From Asaia bogorensis (GTDB lineage Bacteria > Pseudomonadota > Alphaproteobacteria > CACIAM-22H2): 64,000 nucleotides of DNA. The position numbers were made by a program, and so were the translations under genes. A model generated the notes under the pieces. The model searched no databases. It saw only the letters and a program-made list of their open reading frames with translations, and had not been told where the DNA came from. Below are positions 17,295 to 26,728 of this stretch, piece after piece (position 1 is the first letter of the stretch; the number at the start of each line of letters is the position of its first letter). The DNA is taken from NCBI GenBank assembly GCA_945901855.1, contig CAMDLT010000004.1, positions 62,001 through 126,000 of the forward strand, written 5' to 3'.

Positions 17295-18548
17295 ATGACA
17301 GAAACCCTCGATATCACGATCCGCAAACTCGGTGCCAGCGGCGACGGCATTGCCGACGGCATGGTCTATGTCGCCGGCGCGTTGCCAAACGAGCGTGTGC
17401 GCGTGGCGCGTACCGGCAAAGACCGCGCGCGTCTGGTCGAGGTCCTGGAGCCCGCGCCCGAGCGCGTTGCCCCACCGTGCAAACTCTTTGCCGCCTGCGG
17501 CGGCTGCAGCGTGCAGCATATGTCCGATGCCGCCTATGCCGCTTGGAAAACCGGGCTTGCGGCGACGGCATTGGCCGCGCGCGGCTTCGATCTTGCGCTA
17601 GCTCCATTGCTGCGCATCGCGCCCGGCACAAGGCGACGCGCCGAGCTTGCCGCGTGGCGCGGGCCAAACGGCATCGAGATTGGCTTTCATAAAGCCCACA
17701 GCGACGCGATCGTCGATCTTCGCGAATGCCATGTGCTCGAAGCGCCGATCGTGGCGCTGGTGGGGAAGCTGCGGACGCTGCTGAACGAACATCTGCGCGG
17801 CAACGAGGCGCTCGATCTGCATCTCACGCGCTGCGACAACGGATTCGACCTGGTACTGACCGGCCGCACGTTGGACACGCGCAAGCGCATGGCATTCGCC
17901 GATTTTGCAGCGGCCAACCAGATCGTGCGCGTGACTTGGCGCAGCGACGCGGGTGCGACGGCAGAAATCGTGGCACTGCATGAAAGCCCGCACGTGACCT
18001 TCGGCACGGTTCAAGTGGTGCCCCCGCCGGGCGCCTTTCTGCAGGCCGCCCGCCCCGCCGAAGCCGCGATCGTCGCCGAAATCGCCGCGTCGGTCGGACG
18101 TGCCAAACGCGTGATCGATCTGTTTGCCGGGCTCGGCACGTTCGGCTTTCCGCTGACGGGTCGCGTGCATGCGGTCGAAGGGGATTTTGCGGCCGTGGCC
18201 GCCATGCAGGATGCCGCACGCTCGAGTTTCCGCGCCGGGCGCTTCACGGCCGAAGCGCGCGATCTGGAACGGCGTCCGTTCATGCCCGAAGAGTTGGAAC
18301 CGTTCGACGCCGCGATCTTCGACCCACCGCGCGAGGGCGCGGCCGAGCAGGCGAAGTGGCTCGCCCAAAGCGACGTGCCGACGATCGTGGCGGTAAGCTG
18401 TAATCCGACGACGTTCGCACGCGACGCGCGCATTCTCGCCGACGGCGGCTACACGCTGACGCGCGTCGTGCCCGTCGACCAGTTCCTATGGACGAGCCAT
18501 TTGGAACTTGTCGCGGTGTTCAAAAAACCCAAACAGCGGCGGCGTTAG
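17295..18548 (+). CDS. Iron-sulfur class I SAM RNA methyltransferase (RumA/RlmD-like)
   Basis: A 417-residue uridine-C5 RNA methyltransferase of the RumA/TrmA family. The N-terminal TRAM domain covers about 1-55. C62, C68 and C71 (C-K-L-F-A-A-C-G-G-C), with a later cysteine, form the [4Fe-4S] site. The SAM-binding D-L-F-A-G-L-G-T-F and the catalytic cysteine block V-S-C-N-P-T-T-F-A-R-D are in the C-terminal half. Expected target is 23S rRNA; which uridine is not clear. ATG 17295 is used because the TRAM domain begins directly after it. The tail overlaps the opposing aldolase by four bases. Confidence 0.9.
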   Translation: MTETLDITIRKLGASGDGIADGMVYVAGALPNERVRVARTGKDRARLVEVLEPAPERVAPPCKLFAACGGCSVQHMSDAAYAAWKTGLAATALAARGFDLALAPLLRIAPGTRRRAELAAWRGPNGIEIGFHKAHSDAIVDLRECHVLEAPIVALVGKLRTLLNEHLRGNEALDLHLTRCDNGFDLVLTGRTLDTRKRMAFADFAAANQIVRVTWRSDAGATAEIVALHESPHVTFGTVQVVPPPGAFLQAARPAEAAIVAEIAASVGRAKRVIDLFAGLGTFGFPLTGRVHAVEGDFAAVAAMQDAARSSFRAGRFTAEARDLERRPFMPEELEPFDAAIFDPPREGAAEQAKWLAQSDVPTIVAVSCNPTTFARDARILADGGYTLTRVVPVDQFLWTSHLELVAVFKKPKQRRR

Positions 18549-19315
18549 CCGCGCGCGGGTTTAATCCCTTCGATTTCGGCGATCGCAGCACGGCGCATCA
18601 GCGAAAAATCCGTCGACGCGGCAACAAACCGAAAACCGCGCTTGAACAGGCTGGCCGCATCGTGGGCGCCATGGGGCACGATGCCGCATGGTTTCCCTGC
18701 TTTTGTTGCGGCCGCCAGCGCCAAATCGACCAAGCGGCGATGCTCGGGGTTTTCGAAATCGTTGGGCCGACCCAACGCACCCGACAGATCGTAGGGCCCG
18801 ACAAACAGCATATCGACGCCGTCCACGGCGGCGATCGCTTCGGCATTGTTGGCCGCGATCGGCGATTCGATCTGGCACATGACAAAAAGATTGTCGGCCA
18901 TATGCGCGACATAGTCGGGCACGGGCACGCCGCGCGCCATCGCGCGCCACGGGCCCATGCCGCGTTTGCCTTTGGGCGGATAGCGGCACGCATCCGCGAC
19001 CGCACGCGCTTCGTCGGCCGTTTGCACCATCGGCACCATCAGCGTGTCCGCCCCCAGATCGAGAACTTGCTTGATGTAGACGGGATCGTTCCAGGGGATG
19101 CGAACGCACATGCCGCAATCGTAGGGCACGCTGGCCTGCAACTGGGCGCGCGTCTGCTCCAGGCTCGACGGCCCGTGCTCGTTGTCGACGATCAGGCAGT
19201 CGTAGCCCGTGTCGGCCAACGCTTCGACAACCATCGGATGCGCAGCATGCAGCCACACGCCGAACATGTTTTTGCCGCCGACCATGCGGCGCTTGAGTTG
19301 GTTCGGTTTCAGCAA
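18545..19315 (-). CDS. HpcH/HpaI aldolase family protein, TTG start
   Basis: A 256-residue class II, metal-dependent aldolase of the HpcH/HpaI family. Such enzymes cleave 2-keto-3-deoxy sugar acids or 4-hydroxy-2-oxoacids to pyruvate and an aldehyde. D-x-E-H-G-P (around 44-49), the V-P-M-V-Q-T block, Q-I-E-S-P with the metal-binding glutamate and D-x-L-F-V-G-P-Y-D-L-S-G with the aspartate are all present. The start is a TTG at 19315 with GGGGGAG eight bases upstream. Substrate unknown: no sugar-acid dehydratase lies beside it. Confidence 0.88.
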   Translation of the reverse strand: MLKPNQLKRRMVGGKNMFGVWLHAAHPMVVEALADTGYDCLIVDNEHGPSSLEQTRAQLQASVPYDCGMCVRIPWNDPVYIKQVLDLGADTLMVPMVQTADEARAVADACRYPPKGKRGMGPWRAMARGVPVPDYVAHMADNLFVMCQIESPIAANNAEAIAAVDGVDMLFVGPYDLSGALGRPNDFENPEHRRLVDLALAAATKAGKPCGIVPHGAHDAASLFKRGFRFVAASTDFSLMRRAAIAEIEGIKPARG

Positions 19316-19389
19316 GGCGTTTTCTCCCCCGTTTGGTTCCCATCATCGGCGCTTGCGCCGGTCACAGGCAAGCCCCTAAAATTGGACCT

Positions 19390-20130
19390 GTGGGTCTTCT
19401 TAAAATCCTGTTTCCAAATCGCACGGCGCCGAGCGAGAAAATCGTCGCGGTTCCCGATTTGCTGATGCCCGGCCAAACCGCCGAACTGCGCGTGCGCCGC
19501 AATCCTCGCGCGCGGCGCATCAGCCTGCGCGTCGATACGGCGGACAGCAGCATTGCGTTGACCGTACCGTGGAACACGAGCGTGGAAGAAGGTTTGCGCT
19601 TTGCGCGCAACCAAGGCGACTGGCTGCGTCGGCGCCTGGCGGCCGTGCCCGTACGAATCGCCTTTGCCGACGGCAGCCAATTCGAATTTCTGGGATCGAC
19701 CGTCACCGTGCGCCGCATGGCCAACGGGCATACCCACCTCGCCGACGGCGTGCTGTACGTGTCGGGCGCGCCGGAATTCGTGGCAAGGCGCGTGTCCGAC
19801 TGGCTGAAGGCGCAGGCGCGCACGGCGATCGGCCTTCGCGCGCACGCGCTTGCCGAGCAAACCGGCCGCGAGGTCAAGGCGATCCGCATTCGCGACACGC
19901 GCACGCGCTGGGGCAGTGCGGCGGCCGACGGCACGCTCGCTTTTTCGTGGCGCTTGGTGCTGGCGCCGCTCGATGTGCTCGACTATGTCGTTGCGCACGA
20001 AGTGGCACATTTGACCCACATGAATCACAGCGCCGCATTCTGGGCGCTCGTTGCGCGCCTGTGCCCGACGCACACGGCGCCGCGCGCTTGGCTTGCCGCC
20101 AACGGGGCCAAGCTTCTGCGCCATGGCTGA
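19390..20130 (+). CDS. YgjP-like (DUF45) metal-dependent hydrolase
   Basis: A soluble protein of about 246 residues with the family's C-terminal signature: R-W-G-S-A followed by F-S-W-R-L, then V-V-A-H-E-V-A-H-L and N-H-S-A-A-F-W. This gives an HExxH zinc site with a downstream histidine. The N-terminal half is the typical beta-rich part (R-R-N-P-R-A-R-R-I-S-L-R-V). The start is uncertain: GTG 19390 is used, while TTG 19333 or ATG 19462 are possible. The next gene starts inside its last codons (8-base overlap). The cellular role of this family is poorly known. Confidence 0.82.
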   Translation: MGLLKILFPNRTAPSEKIVAVPDLLMPGQTAELRVRRNPRARRISLRVDTADSSIALTVPWNTSVEEGLRFARNQGDWLRRRLAAVPVRIAFADGSQFEFLGSTVTVRRMANGHTHLADGVLYVSGAPEFVARRVSDWLKAQARTAIGLRAHALAEQTGREVKAIRIRDTRTRWGSAAADGTLAFSWRLVLAPLDVLDYVVAHEVAHLTHMNHSAAFWALVARLCPTHTAPRAWLAANGAKLLRHG

Positions 20131-21337
20131 TCCGGTGCAAGCGCCTGCGCGCGCCACGTTTGGGACCATTGCCCTGCTGACTTCGCTGGTCATGCTCGGG
20201 CAAATGTCGATCTCGCTCTATATCCCCTCGTTGCCCTCGATGGGCCAAGCGCTGGCGGCACCTACCGACCAGGTCAAACTCACGATGACGTTCTATCTGG
20301 CGGCTTTGGCGCTCGCCCAGCTTGTATGGGGGCCGCTATCCGATCGTTTCGGCCGCAAACCTATTCTATTGGTCGGCATCGGCGTCTATCTGGCCGGGAC
20401 ACTGATATGCGCGCTAGCCCCCAGCATTTTCATGCTGATTGCCGGGCGCGCCTTGCAAGGCATCGGTGCCAGCGTGGGCACGGCCGTTTCGCGCGCCATC
20501 ACGCGCGACCGTTTCGAGCGCGCCGAGGCGGCCCGTACCATGGCCTATATCGGCATGGCGATGGCGGCGGGCCCGGCGATTGCGCCCGTTATCGGCGGAC
20601 AGCTACAAACCTTGTTCGACTGGCGCTCGGCATTTTTGGCGCTATTGCTGTTCGGGACTTGCGTAGGGTTCGCGGTCTGGCGCCATCTCGACGAGAGCAA
20701 CCGCAACCTCAACCGCAGCGCCCTCGACCCGCAGCATATGCTTGGCGCCTTCGGCCAGTTGCTCAGGCACCGCGCCTATATCGGCTACACGATGGTGGGT
20801 GCCGACGCGTTCGCAAGCCTAATGTCGTTCACGACCGGCATTCCGTTTGTGCTGATCGACGTGTTCGGCATGACGCCAGCAATGTTCGGGTTTGTGCCGG
20901 CATTCACTGTCATCGGCTATTTTTCGGGCTCGTTCGCGGCCACGCGCATGACAGGCCGTGTGCGGCCAGCGCGTGCCGTCGCCATCGGCGCGACGATTTG
21001 CGCGTTCGCGGGCCTTGCGATGCTAGGCGTCGTGCTAGGCGAGTATTCGAGCCCCGCAACGCTGGTCGCGCCGATGATGGTATTCATGCTTGGATTTGGC
21101 ATCGCCCTGCCCAACGCTTCCGCAAGTGCAATGCAGCCTTTTGCCCGCATCGCGGGCTCGGCTGCGGCATTGCAAGGCTTTCTGCAGACCGCAACTGCAG
21201 CCCTTGGCACGGTCGCAGTCGCTGCGCTCGCAGACGGCACGGCGCTTTCGACGGCACTCGTCGTATGTGCGGGCGGCTTGCTGGCGTGTGCGGGCTATTT
21301 CCTAGTCGCCCGCCCGGCAGAACGCGCCGCCGCATGA
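20123..21337 (+). CDS. Bcr/CflA-type MFS multidrug exporter, copy 1
   Basis: A 404-residue major facilitator with twelve predicted helices. The drug:H+ antiporter (DHA1) motif A, G-P-L-S-D-R-F-G-R-K-P, lies between helices 2 and 3. Motif C-like glycine/proline residues in helix 5 (A-A-G-P-A-I-A-P-V-I-G-G) mark it as an exporter. S-L-Y-I-P-S-L-P at helix 1 is typical of Bcr/CflA. It overlaps the upstream hydrolase by eight bases and the next exporter by four, so the group is one operon. Substrate unknown. Confidence 0.9.
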   Translation: MADPVQAPARATFGTIALLTSLVMLGQMSISLYIPSLPSMGQALAAPTDQVKLTMTFYLAALALAQLVWGPLSDRFGRKPILLVGIGVYLAGTLICALAPSIFMLIAGRALQGIGASVGTAVSRAITRDRFERAEAARTMAYIGMAMAAGPAIAPVIGGQLQTLFDWRSAFLALLLFGTCVGFAVWRHLDESNRNLNRSALDPQHMLGAFGQLLRHRAYIGYTMVGADAFASLMSFTTGIPFVLIDVFGMTPAMFGFVPAFTVIGYFSGSFAATRMTGRVRPARAVAIGATICAFAGLAMLGVVLGEYSSPATLVAPMMVFMLGFGIALPNASASAMQPFARIAGSAAALQGFLQTATAALGTVAVAALADGTALSTALVVCAGGLLACAGYFLVARPAERAAA

Positions 21338-22539
21338 GTACCCCGCATTCGCGCCTGCTGTTTGGCTTGATCATCGGGCTCGTGGCCATCGGGCCGCTAT
21401 CGACCGATCTGTATCTGCCGTCCCTGCCCGCCATCGGCCGCGCGCTTGAGGCCGATGTGGCCGCAACGCAGCTGACGCTGTCGGTCTATATGGCGGCGTT
21501 TGCGCTGGTGCAGATCGTCTACGGCCCGCTGTCGGACCGTTTTGGACGCAGGCCCGTCGTCCTTGGCGGCATTGCGATCTACGTGCTCGCGTCGGCTGCC
21601 TGCGCCTTTGCCCAATCGATCGAAGCCCTAATCGCCGCCCGCGCCCTGCAAGCCGCAGGCGCATGCGCGGGTGTCGTGCTGGGACGCGCGATCGTGCGCG
21701 ACGTTTACGGCCGCGAGGGGGCCGCGCGCATGTTGGCCCTGGTGGGCTCGGTCATGGCCTTCGCGCCGGCGGCAGGTCCGGTATTGGGCGGCATCGTCGA
21801 AGTCAATTTTGGCTGGCGCTGGAATTTCGCACTGCTGGTCGCGCTTTCCGCGATGCTGCTGGCCGTGCTCGCGTTGCGGCTCGTCGAGACCAACAAGCAG
21901 TTGGATCCCAAAGCCTTCGAACTTGCCCGCATGCGACGCAACTACGCGACGCTCCTTGCCGACCGGCGGTATCTTGGCTACGCGTTGTGCGTGGCGTTCG
22001 GCTATGGCGGATTGTTCGCCTTCATATCGGGCTCTTCCTTCGTACTGATCGGGGATCTGGGCCTTGCCCCCGACACCTACAGCTATTTCTTTCTCGCCTG
22101 CGTGGTCGGCTATTTTACGGGCGCGCAGTTGGCTGCGCATCTTACGCTGCGCTTAGGCATCGACCGCATGCTGGTCCTTGGCGCTGCCATCAAACTGCTG
22201 GGCGGATTTGGCATGCTCGCGACGACTTTGGCGGGATTCGTCAGCGCGGATCTTTTGGGCGCGGGCCTGCTTGTCGCACCGATGGCGCTCTATATGGTCG
22301 GCATGGGGATGGGCATGCCCAACGGCCAAGGCGGAGCGCTTGGCCCCTATCCGCAAATGGCGGGCGTGGCGTCCGCTTTGATGGGGTTTCTGCAAATGGC
22401 GTGCGCAGCGCTGGTCGGCATCGCGTTCGGGCACTTGCACGACGGTACGCCGCTCGCGCTTGCGGGACTCGTCGCGTTTTGCGCGATCTGCGTCGCGGCA
22501 AGCCTCGTCTTTTTGGTGCGGCCGCGCTTGCGGGCCTGA
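21334..22539 (+). CDS. Bcr/CflA-type MFS multidrug exporter, copy 2
   Basis: A 401-residue twelve-helix exporter paralogous to its neighbour. It has T-D-L-Y-L-P-S-L-P in helix 1, G-P-L-S-D-R-F-G-R-R-P after helix 2 and F-A-P-A-A-G-P-V-L-G-G in helix 5. The ATG overlaps the previous stop (ATGA). Similar length and tandem placement suggest a local duplication that has since diverged. Two exporters in one transcript could handle related compounds; this is inference. Confidence 0.9.
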   Translation: MSTPHSRLLFGLIIGLVAIGPLSTDLYLPSLPAIGRALEADVAATQLTLSVYMAAFALVQIVYGPLSDRFGRRPVVLGGIAIYVLASAACAFAQSIEALIAARALQAAGACAGVVLGRAIVRDVYGREGAARMLALVGSVMAFAPAAGPVLGGIVEVNFGWRWNFALLVALSAMLLAVLALRLVETNKQLDPKAFELARMRRNYATLLADRRYLGYALCVAFGYGGLFAFISGSSFVLIGDLGLAPDTYSYFFLACVVGYFTGAQLAAHLTLRLGIDRMLVLGAAIKLLGGFGMLATTLAGFVSADLLGAGLLVAPMALYMVGMGMGMPNGQGGALGPYPQMAGVASALMGFLQMACAALVGIAFGHLHDGTPLALAGLVAFCAICVAASLVFLVRPRLRA

Positions 22540-22545
22540 GGCCGA

Positions 22546-22992
22546 CTATTGCTCGGGCTTGGGCGCGCGCAGCATCGTGGTGGTCGAGGTAACCGACTGG
22601 CTGGTTGTGCCGTAGGCAAGGGCACGGCCTTGCGCATCGATCGCCAGCACCTCGATGCGAATCTCGAAACGCTGGCGCTCGCCGGGGCAGACGCCGCGGT
22701 AGGCCTCGAGCGCCCCTTGCGGCAAGCCGCGCGGCGCGGCCGCGATTTCGAAATTCTGCGCCTCGCTGAACAGCACCCCGACATTCTGGAAGCGCACGCG
22801 GTAGCGCACGGTGGCACTTGGCACGCGATCGATTTCGATAGCAGGCGAAACGCCGAGCGAACACAAATTGTCGGCCGTCATAGCGGTTTTGACCGCCAAC
22901 ACCGGCAGTCGCGCGTTCGAGCCGCCCGCTTGGCAGGCAGCCAGAAGCACAAGCAGAGCGCCCGCTACCCAAATTTTTGCTGTTGCCTTCAT
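22546..22992 (-). CDS. Small putative lipoprotein
   Basis: A 148-residue protein with an N-terminal lipoprotein signal: M-K-A-T-A-K, a hydrophobic stretch and the lipobox L-A-A-C with the modified cysteine near residue 20. The mature part is beta-rich with no domain I recognise (I-E-I-D-R, then V-R-Y-R-V-R-F-Q-N-V). Two further cysteines might form a disulfide. It probably sits at the inner or outer membrane facing the periplasm. ATG 22992 is chosen because it places the signal at the N-terminus. It stands alone, 59 bases after the CPBP-family gene. Confidence 0.72.
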   Translation of the reverse strand: MKATAKIWVAGALLVLLAACQAGGSNARLPVLAVKTAMTADNLCSLGVSPAIEIDRVPSATVRYRVRFQNVGVLFSEAQNFEIAAAPRGLPQGALEAYRGVCPGERQRFEIRIEVLAIDAQGRALAYGTTSQSVTSTTTMLRAPKPEQ

Positions 22993-23051
22993 CGTCGTTC
23001 CGTTCCCTTGCGCGCGCATTTGGCCCCAACCGCAGGGCGCTTGCAACCGCT

Positions 23052-23822
23052 TCAGCCGAACCCAAGGCCCTGCAACGCGTTGCTAACCGCTTGCACCAAA
23101 AATCCAACCAAGATAGTGCCCGTCAGGGCCGCCAGGACGCCCAAAAACAGACCAAACAGCAGCGCCAGGCTGCTCAGCAGCACAAAAGTCGAAAAATCGA
23201 GTTCAATCAGCATGAGCCAAGCGGGCCACTGGATTGCGACAAACAGTCCTGCTTGCAGAAAATTGGCCCGCCAAAAACCGAAGCGGCGGCGGAATTCTTT
23301 GAGCAAAAGGCCGCGAAACAAAAACTCCTCGCACAAGGCCGCAAACGCCACCCCCGTCAGCGCGGCGGCCAGCACTGGCACAGAAGCTGCCGGAATCGCG
23401 TGCCAAGGACTGCCCAAATGAACCTCGTAACCGCGGCTGGCGACCAAATAGAGCGCCGCCAGCAGCCAGCCCAGCCATGGCTTCCAGCCCGGCCGCTGGT
23501 CGATCGCCGCACGCGGATCGAGGCCTTCGAAGCGCCGCAGCCAGACAAGCGGCAGAAGCAGCCAAAGCGCCAAACGCCATAGATCGGCAATCAGGCGGGC
23601 GGTAGCCGGCGTTTCGACGGCGGCGTCGGTCCAGGGGATGAGCAGCACGCGCCCAATCCAGGCGGCAAAAAACAGCGCCAGGAGCGCCCACAGATGGCGC
23701 AGCGCGGTTGGAGCCTTAAAAATCGACGCAGCGCCCCGCCCGTTCCCAATCGCCGTAGCGGGTGGGCTCCAGGCCTTTGGGACCGCCGATTTCGACGGCT
23801 TTGGCAGGCGGTTGCGGCTCAA
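23052..23822 (-). CDS. CPBP-family (Abi-like) membrane protein with altered catalytic motifs
   Basis: A membrane protein with about seven hydrophobic segments and the CPBP intramembrane protease signature. Motif 1 is intact: E-E-F-L-F-R-G. In motif 2 (normally F-x-x-x-H) the sequence is F-V-A-I-Q. In motif 3 (normally H-x-x-x-N) it is Q-A-V-S-N. Both histidines expected to hold zinc are therefore glutamine, so protease activity is doubtful. The start is unresolved: the only in-frame ATG/GTG/TTG upstream of helix 1 is TTG 23822, inside the preceding gene, while an ATT near 23725 beside that gene's stop could serve through coupling. It follows the SdhAF4-like gene in the same direction. Confidence 0.7.
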   Translation of the reverse strand: MSRNRLPKPSKSAVPKAWSPPATAIGNGRGAASIFKAPTALRHLWALLALFFAAWIGRVLLIPWTDAAVETPATARLIADLWRLALWLLLPLVWLRRFEGLDPRAAIDQRPGWKPWLGWLLAALYLVASRGYEVHLGSPWHAIPAASVPVLAAALTGVAFAALCEEFLFRGLLLKEFRRRFGFWRANFLQAGLFVAIQWPAWLMLIELDFSTFVLLSSLALLFGLFLGVLAALTGTILVGFLVQAVSNALQGLGFG

Positions 23823-23868
23823 TTTTCGGTTCGGCCGGTTTGGGCTCGGTTTTGGGCGTTTGGGTCAT
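23716..23868 (-). CDS. DUF1674 protein, SdhAF4-type succinate dehydrogenase assembly factor
   Basis: A 50-residue protein. A Pro/Lys-rich N-terminal half is followed by the DUF1674 core: [25 protein letters not shown] at the very C-terminus. The eukaryotic homologue SDHAF4 chaperones the flavinylated SdhA subunit before complex II assembly; the bacterial role is inferred from that. ATG 23868 gives the usual short length. It is 9 kb from the sdh operon and upstream of the CPBP gene on the same strand. Core identity is high-confidence despite the small size. Confidence 0.85.
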   Translation of the reverse strand: MTQTPKTEPKPAEPKIEPQPPAKAVEIGGPKGLEPTRYGDWERAGRCVDF

Positions 23869-23942
23869 TTCAAAGATATGCGGCGTTTGGCGCCGTCGGG
23901 CAAGACTTGAACCGGCCATGCGGCCTGCATATTTGCTTGAAT

Positions 23943-24842
23943 ATGAATTACACCAAAACCGCCATCCTGCTGGCCGCGATGACCGGCCTGTTCGTCGCCA
24001 TCGGCTTTTTGCTGGGGGGCCAGGGCGGCATGCTGCTCGCGCTGCTGTTTGCGGCCGGCATGAATCTGTTCGCCTATTGGAATTCGGACAAGATGGTGCT
24101 GCGCATGTACGGCGCGCACGAGGTCACACCCGACGAAGCGCCCGGTTTCCACCGCATCGTCGCAAATCTGGCCGCACGCGCCGATCTGCCGATGCCCAAG
24201 GTCTATTTGATCGACGATCCGCAGCCCAACGCCTTTGCGACCGGCCGCAATCCCGAAAATGCGGCCGTGGCCGCCACGCGCGGGCTGCTCGAGATATTGT
24301 CCGAAGACGAAGTCGCGGCAGTCATGGCGCACGAACTCGCCCACGTCAAAAACCACGATACCTTGATTATGACCGTGACCGCGACGCTGGCGGGCGCCAT
24401 CGGCATGCTGGCGAATTTTGCCATGCTGTTTGGCGGCAATCGCGAGCGCGGCGGGATCGGCATTCTCGGGACGATCGCGATGATGATTTTGGCGCCACTT
24501 GCCGCGAGTCTTGTGCAAATGGCAATCAGCCGCTCGCGCGAATACGAAGCCGACCGCATCGGCGGCGAGATTTGCGGCAATCCGCTCGCACTGGCTTCGG
24601 CGCTGGCCAAAATCGCCAATGGCGTCCATCAAATCCCCAGCGACACGGCCGAGCGCAATCCGGCGACGGCCCATATGTTCATCATGAACCCGCTATCGGG
24701 CGCGCGGATGGACAATCTGTTCTCGACGCACCCCAACCCAGCCAACCGAATCGAAGCGCTCACGGCGCAAGCCCAGGCGATGGGCGGTGCCGGGGGCGGT
24801 TTCGCCCCTGCAGCAGGACGGCGGCGCGGGCCCTGGGGTTAG
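23943..24842 (+). CDS. htpX: HtpX membrane zinc metalloprotease
   Basis: A 299-residue M48 protease of the inner membrane, involved in quality control of membrane proteins under stress. Two N-terminal hydrophobic helices (about 8-40) are followed by the zinc site [11 protein letters not shown], two more helices and S-R-E-Y-E-A-D with the third zinc ligand. The C-terminal [13 protein letters not shown] is typical. Length is standard. It is divergent from the SdhAF4-like gene, sharing a 74-bp gap that must hold both promoters. Confidence 0.95.
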   Translation: MNYTKTAILLAAMTGLFVAIGFLLGGQGGMLLALLFAAGMNLFAYWNSDKMVLRMYGAHEVTPDEAPGFHRIVANLAARADLPMPKVYLIDDPQPNAFATGRNPENAAVAATRGLLEILSEDEVAAVMAHELAHVKNHDTLIMTVTATLAGAIGMLANFAMLFGGNRERGGIGILGTIAMMILAPLAASLVQMAISRSREYEADRIGGEICGNPLALASALAKIANGVHQIPSDTAERNPATAHMFIMNPLSGARMDNLFSTHPNPANRIEALTAQAQAMGGAGGGFAPAAGRRRGPWG

Positions 24843-24847
24843 TTAGG

Positions 24848-25015
24848 TTAAAGCCCGTCGGTGACCGGCAGGATGGCGGAATTCGGCCGGTCGGCCCGTG
24901 CGATCGCCACACCGCCCACAATCAGCATCAACGCCAGCAAAAGTGCGTGCACGCGGCTCAAAGCACGCGGGCGCTGGGCAGGTTGAGCGAGGTGGCGCGG
25001 GGCGAGGTCGGTCAT
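24848..25015 (-). CDS. Small 55-residue putative single-pass membrane protein
   Basis: A short frame from ATG 25015 to TAA. A basic, proline-rich N-terminus is followed by a hydrophobic helix (about residues 22-39: V-H-A-L-L-L-A-L-M-L-I-V-G-G-V-A-I-A) and a short polar tail ending T-D-G-L. Basic residues before the helix suggest the N-terminus is inside. GGATGG precedes the ATG, and a TTGCGT/TTTATA pair with an 18-base spacer lies just upstream. No family is recognised. It is convergent with htpX. Probably real, but support is from composition and position only. Confidence 0.5.
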   Translation of the reverse strand: MTDLAPRHLAQPAQRPRALSRVHALLLALMLIVGGVAIARADRPNSAILPVTDGL

Positions 25016-25190
25016 GGCTATCCATCCGAGACGCTGTATAAACTAGCATTCGTTTGGAGAACGCAAGCCCCCAAACGCCTATTCCACAACAATCTCCGTT
25101 TCATTTTTCGTGCCGCGCGCAGACGCTTCAACCGCTAGCGGGGCAAGGCCCCCTCGACCCGCGAAAGCTTGAATTAGGCCTGATCGAGCT

Positions 25191-25910
25191 TCAATCTTCG
25201 CCGCCCGCGATTTTGAGTATCGTACCCGTCATGTAGCTAGATGCGTCGCTGACGAGAAAAAGGATCGCGGCGGCCACGTCGTCGGGCGTTGCAGCGCGGC
25301 CCATCGGCACGCGGGCGATGCGGGCGAGGAACTTGGCGCGGTCCGGATCGTCGGGCCAGACATTGAGATCGGTATCGACTACGCCAGGGCGCACGCAATT
25401 GACGCGAATGCCCGAAGGCGCCCACACCAAAGCACGATTGCGCGACGCCTGCTCAAGGGCGGCTTTGGCTTGCGCATAGGCATGGAGCCGCGGCGAGGCC
25501 GCACGCCCCGCAACGACCGACGATACATTCACGATCGCCGAAGCCTTGCCCTTGGCAAGTTCGGCTTGCGCCAGATCCATCAATGCGACCGGCGATGCGC
25601 AATTGAGCTGCAAGGTCGCTGCTGCATCGGCGGAAACCGCGCCCGCATTGTTGACGAGCCCGTCGATGCCGCCCGCCCATTCGCAGAAGGTGGCCATCAG
25701 GGTTGCCGGTGTCGCCGGATCGGCAAGATCGGCTTGGAAGGGACGGCTGCCCGGGCATGCGACGACAACGCCAGCGGCGGCATCAGCCGCGCGGGCAAAA
25801 TGCACGCCGACGACCGCCCCCTCCTTCGCCAACAGATGCGCCGTTGCAGCGCCGATGCCGCGCGCCGCCCCAGTCACCAGAATGCGCTTTCCCCTCAATC
25901 CCAGATCCAC
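25191..25910 (-). CDS. SDR-family oxidoreductase
   Basis: A 239-residue short-chain dehydrogenase. T-G-A-A-R-G-I-G is at about 13-20, V-N-N-A-G-A near 86-91, the catalytic serine is in V-N-V-S-S-V and the active-site pair is in Y-A-Q-A-K. The C-terminal [16 protein letters not shown] motif is typical of classical SDRs. The start is a GTG at 25910 with GGAGG at good spacing. It is monocistronic, 132 bases from the divergent transaldolase gene. The substrate cannot be told. Confidence 0.87.
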   Translation of the reverse strand: MDLGLRGKRILVTGAARGIGAATAHLLAKEGAVVGVHFARAADAAAGVVVACPGSRPFQADLADPATPATLMATFCEWAGGIDGLVNNAGAVSADAAATLQLNCASPVALMDLAQAELAKGKASAIVNVSSVVAGRAASPRLHAYAQAKAALEQASRNRALVWAPSGIRVNCVRPGVVDTDLNVWPDDPDRAKFLARIARVPMGRAATPDDVAAAILFLVSDASSYMTGTILKIAGGED

Positions 25911-26042
25911 GCGTACCGCCTCCGCCTGAGCCCGAGCTTAGACGGCGCACAGCCGCGATCAAACGGTCCTTTTTCTTCGCTTGTCTTTGCGCGCCAGAAG
26001 CCGAATTATGCCCGTCATCCCGGGTCCCAGCAGGAAGAAAAC

Positions 26043-26699
26043 ATGAAATTTTTCATCGACACCGCCGAAGTTTCGGAAATCCGCGAAGCCGCCATGACGG
26101 GTCTCGTCGACGGCGTTACGACCAACCCGTCGCTGATTGCCAAAAGCGGGCGCAATTTCCTCGAGGTGGTGGCCGAAATCTGCGCGCTGGTCCCGGGCCC
26201 CGTCAGCGCCGAGGTGACCGCCAACGATTTCGACACGATGCTCAAAGAGGGCCGCAAGCTCGCCAAGATCGCCAAGAACGTCGCGGTCAAGGTGCCGCTG
26301 ACCGTCGACGGCCTCAAAACCTGCTACGCGCTTGCCAACGAAGGTACCAAGGTCAACGTCACCTTGTGCTTCAGTGCGGCCCAAGCGCTGCTGGCTGCTA
26401 AGGCCGGGGCCACTTACATTTCGCCGTTCGTCGGCCGCCTCGACGACATCGGCACCAACGGTCTCGATTTGATTGCCGACATCTGCACGATCTACCGCCA
26501 GTATCCGAATCTGAAAACCGAAGTGCTGGTGGCCTCGGTGCGCCATCCCGTCCACATCGTCGAGTCTGCGAAAATGGGCGCCCACGTTGCGACGATGCCG
26601 CCCGCGACGCTGAGGCAGCTCTTCAACCATCCGCTGACCGACAAGGGCTTGGCACAATTCAACGCCGACTGGAAGAAGACTGGCCAGTCGATCCTCTAG
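26043..26699 (+). CDS. Small transaldolase / fructose-6-phosphate aldolase
   Basis: A 218-residue class I aldolase of the small transaldolase/FSA group. The Schiff-base lysine is K83 in V-A-V-K-V-P-L-T, and the N-terminal F-I-D-T-A and [11 protein letters not shown] blocks are typical. It either transfers dihydroxyacetone units in the pentose phosphate pathway or cleaves fructose 6-phosphate; alphaproteobacterial members are usually called transaldolase. The start has AGGAAG upstream. The rRNA methyltransferase gene begins 30 bases after its stop. Confidence 0.92.
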   Translation: MKFFIDTAEVSEIREAAMTGLVDGVTTNPSLIAKSGRNFLEVVAEICALVPGPVSAEVTANDFDTMLKEGRKLAKIAKNVAVKVPLTVDGLKTCYALANEGTKVNVTLCFSAAQALLAAKAGATYISPFVGRLDDIGTNGLDLIADICTIYRQYPNLKTEVLVASVRHPVHIVESAKMGAHVATMPPATLRQLFNHPLTDKGLAQFNADWKKTGQSIL

Positions 26700-26728
26700 G
26701 CACGGCTGCGGTCGGACCAATCGCCGCT

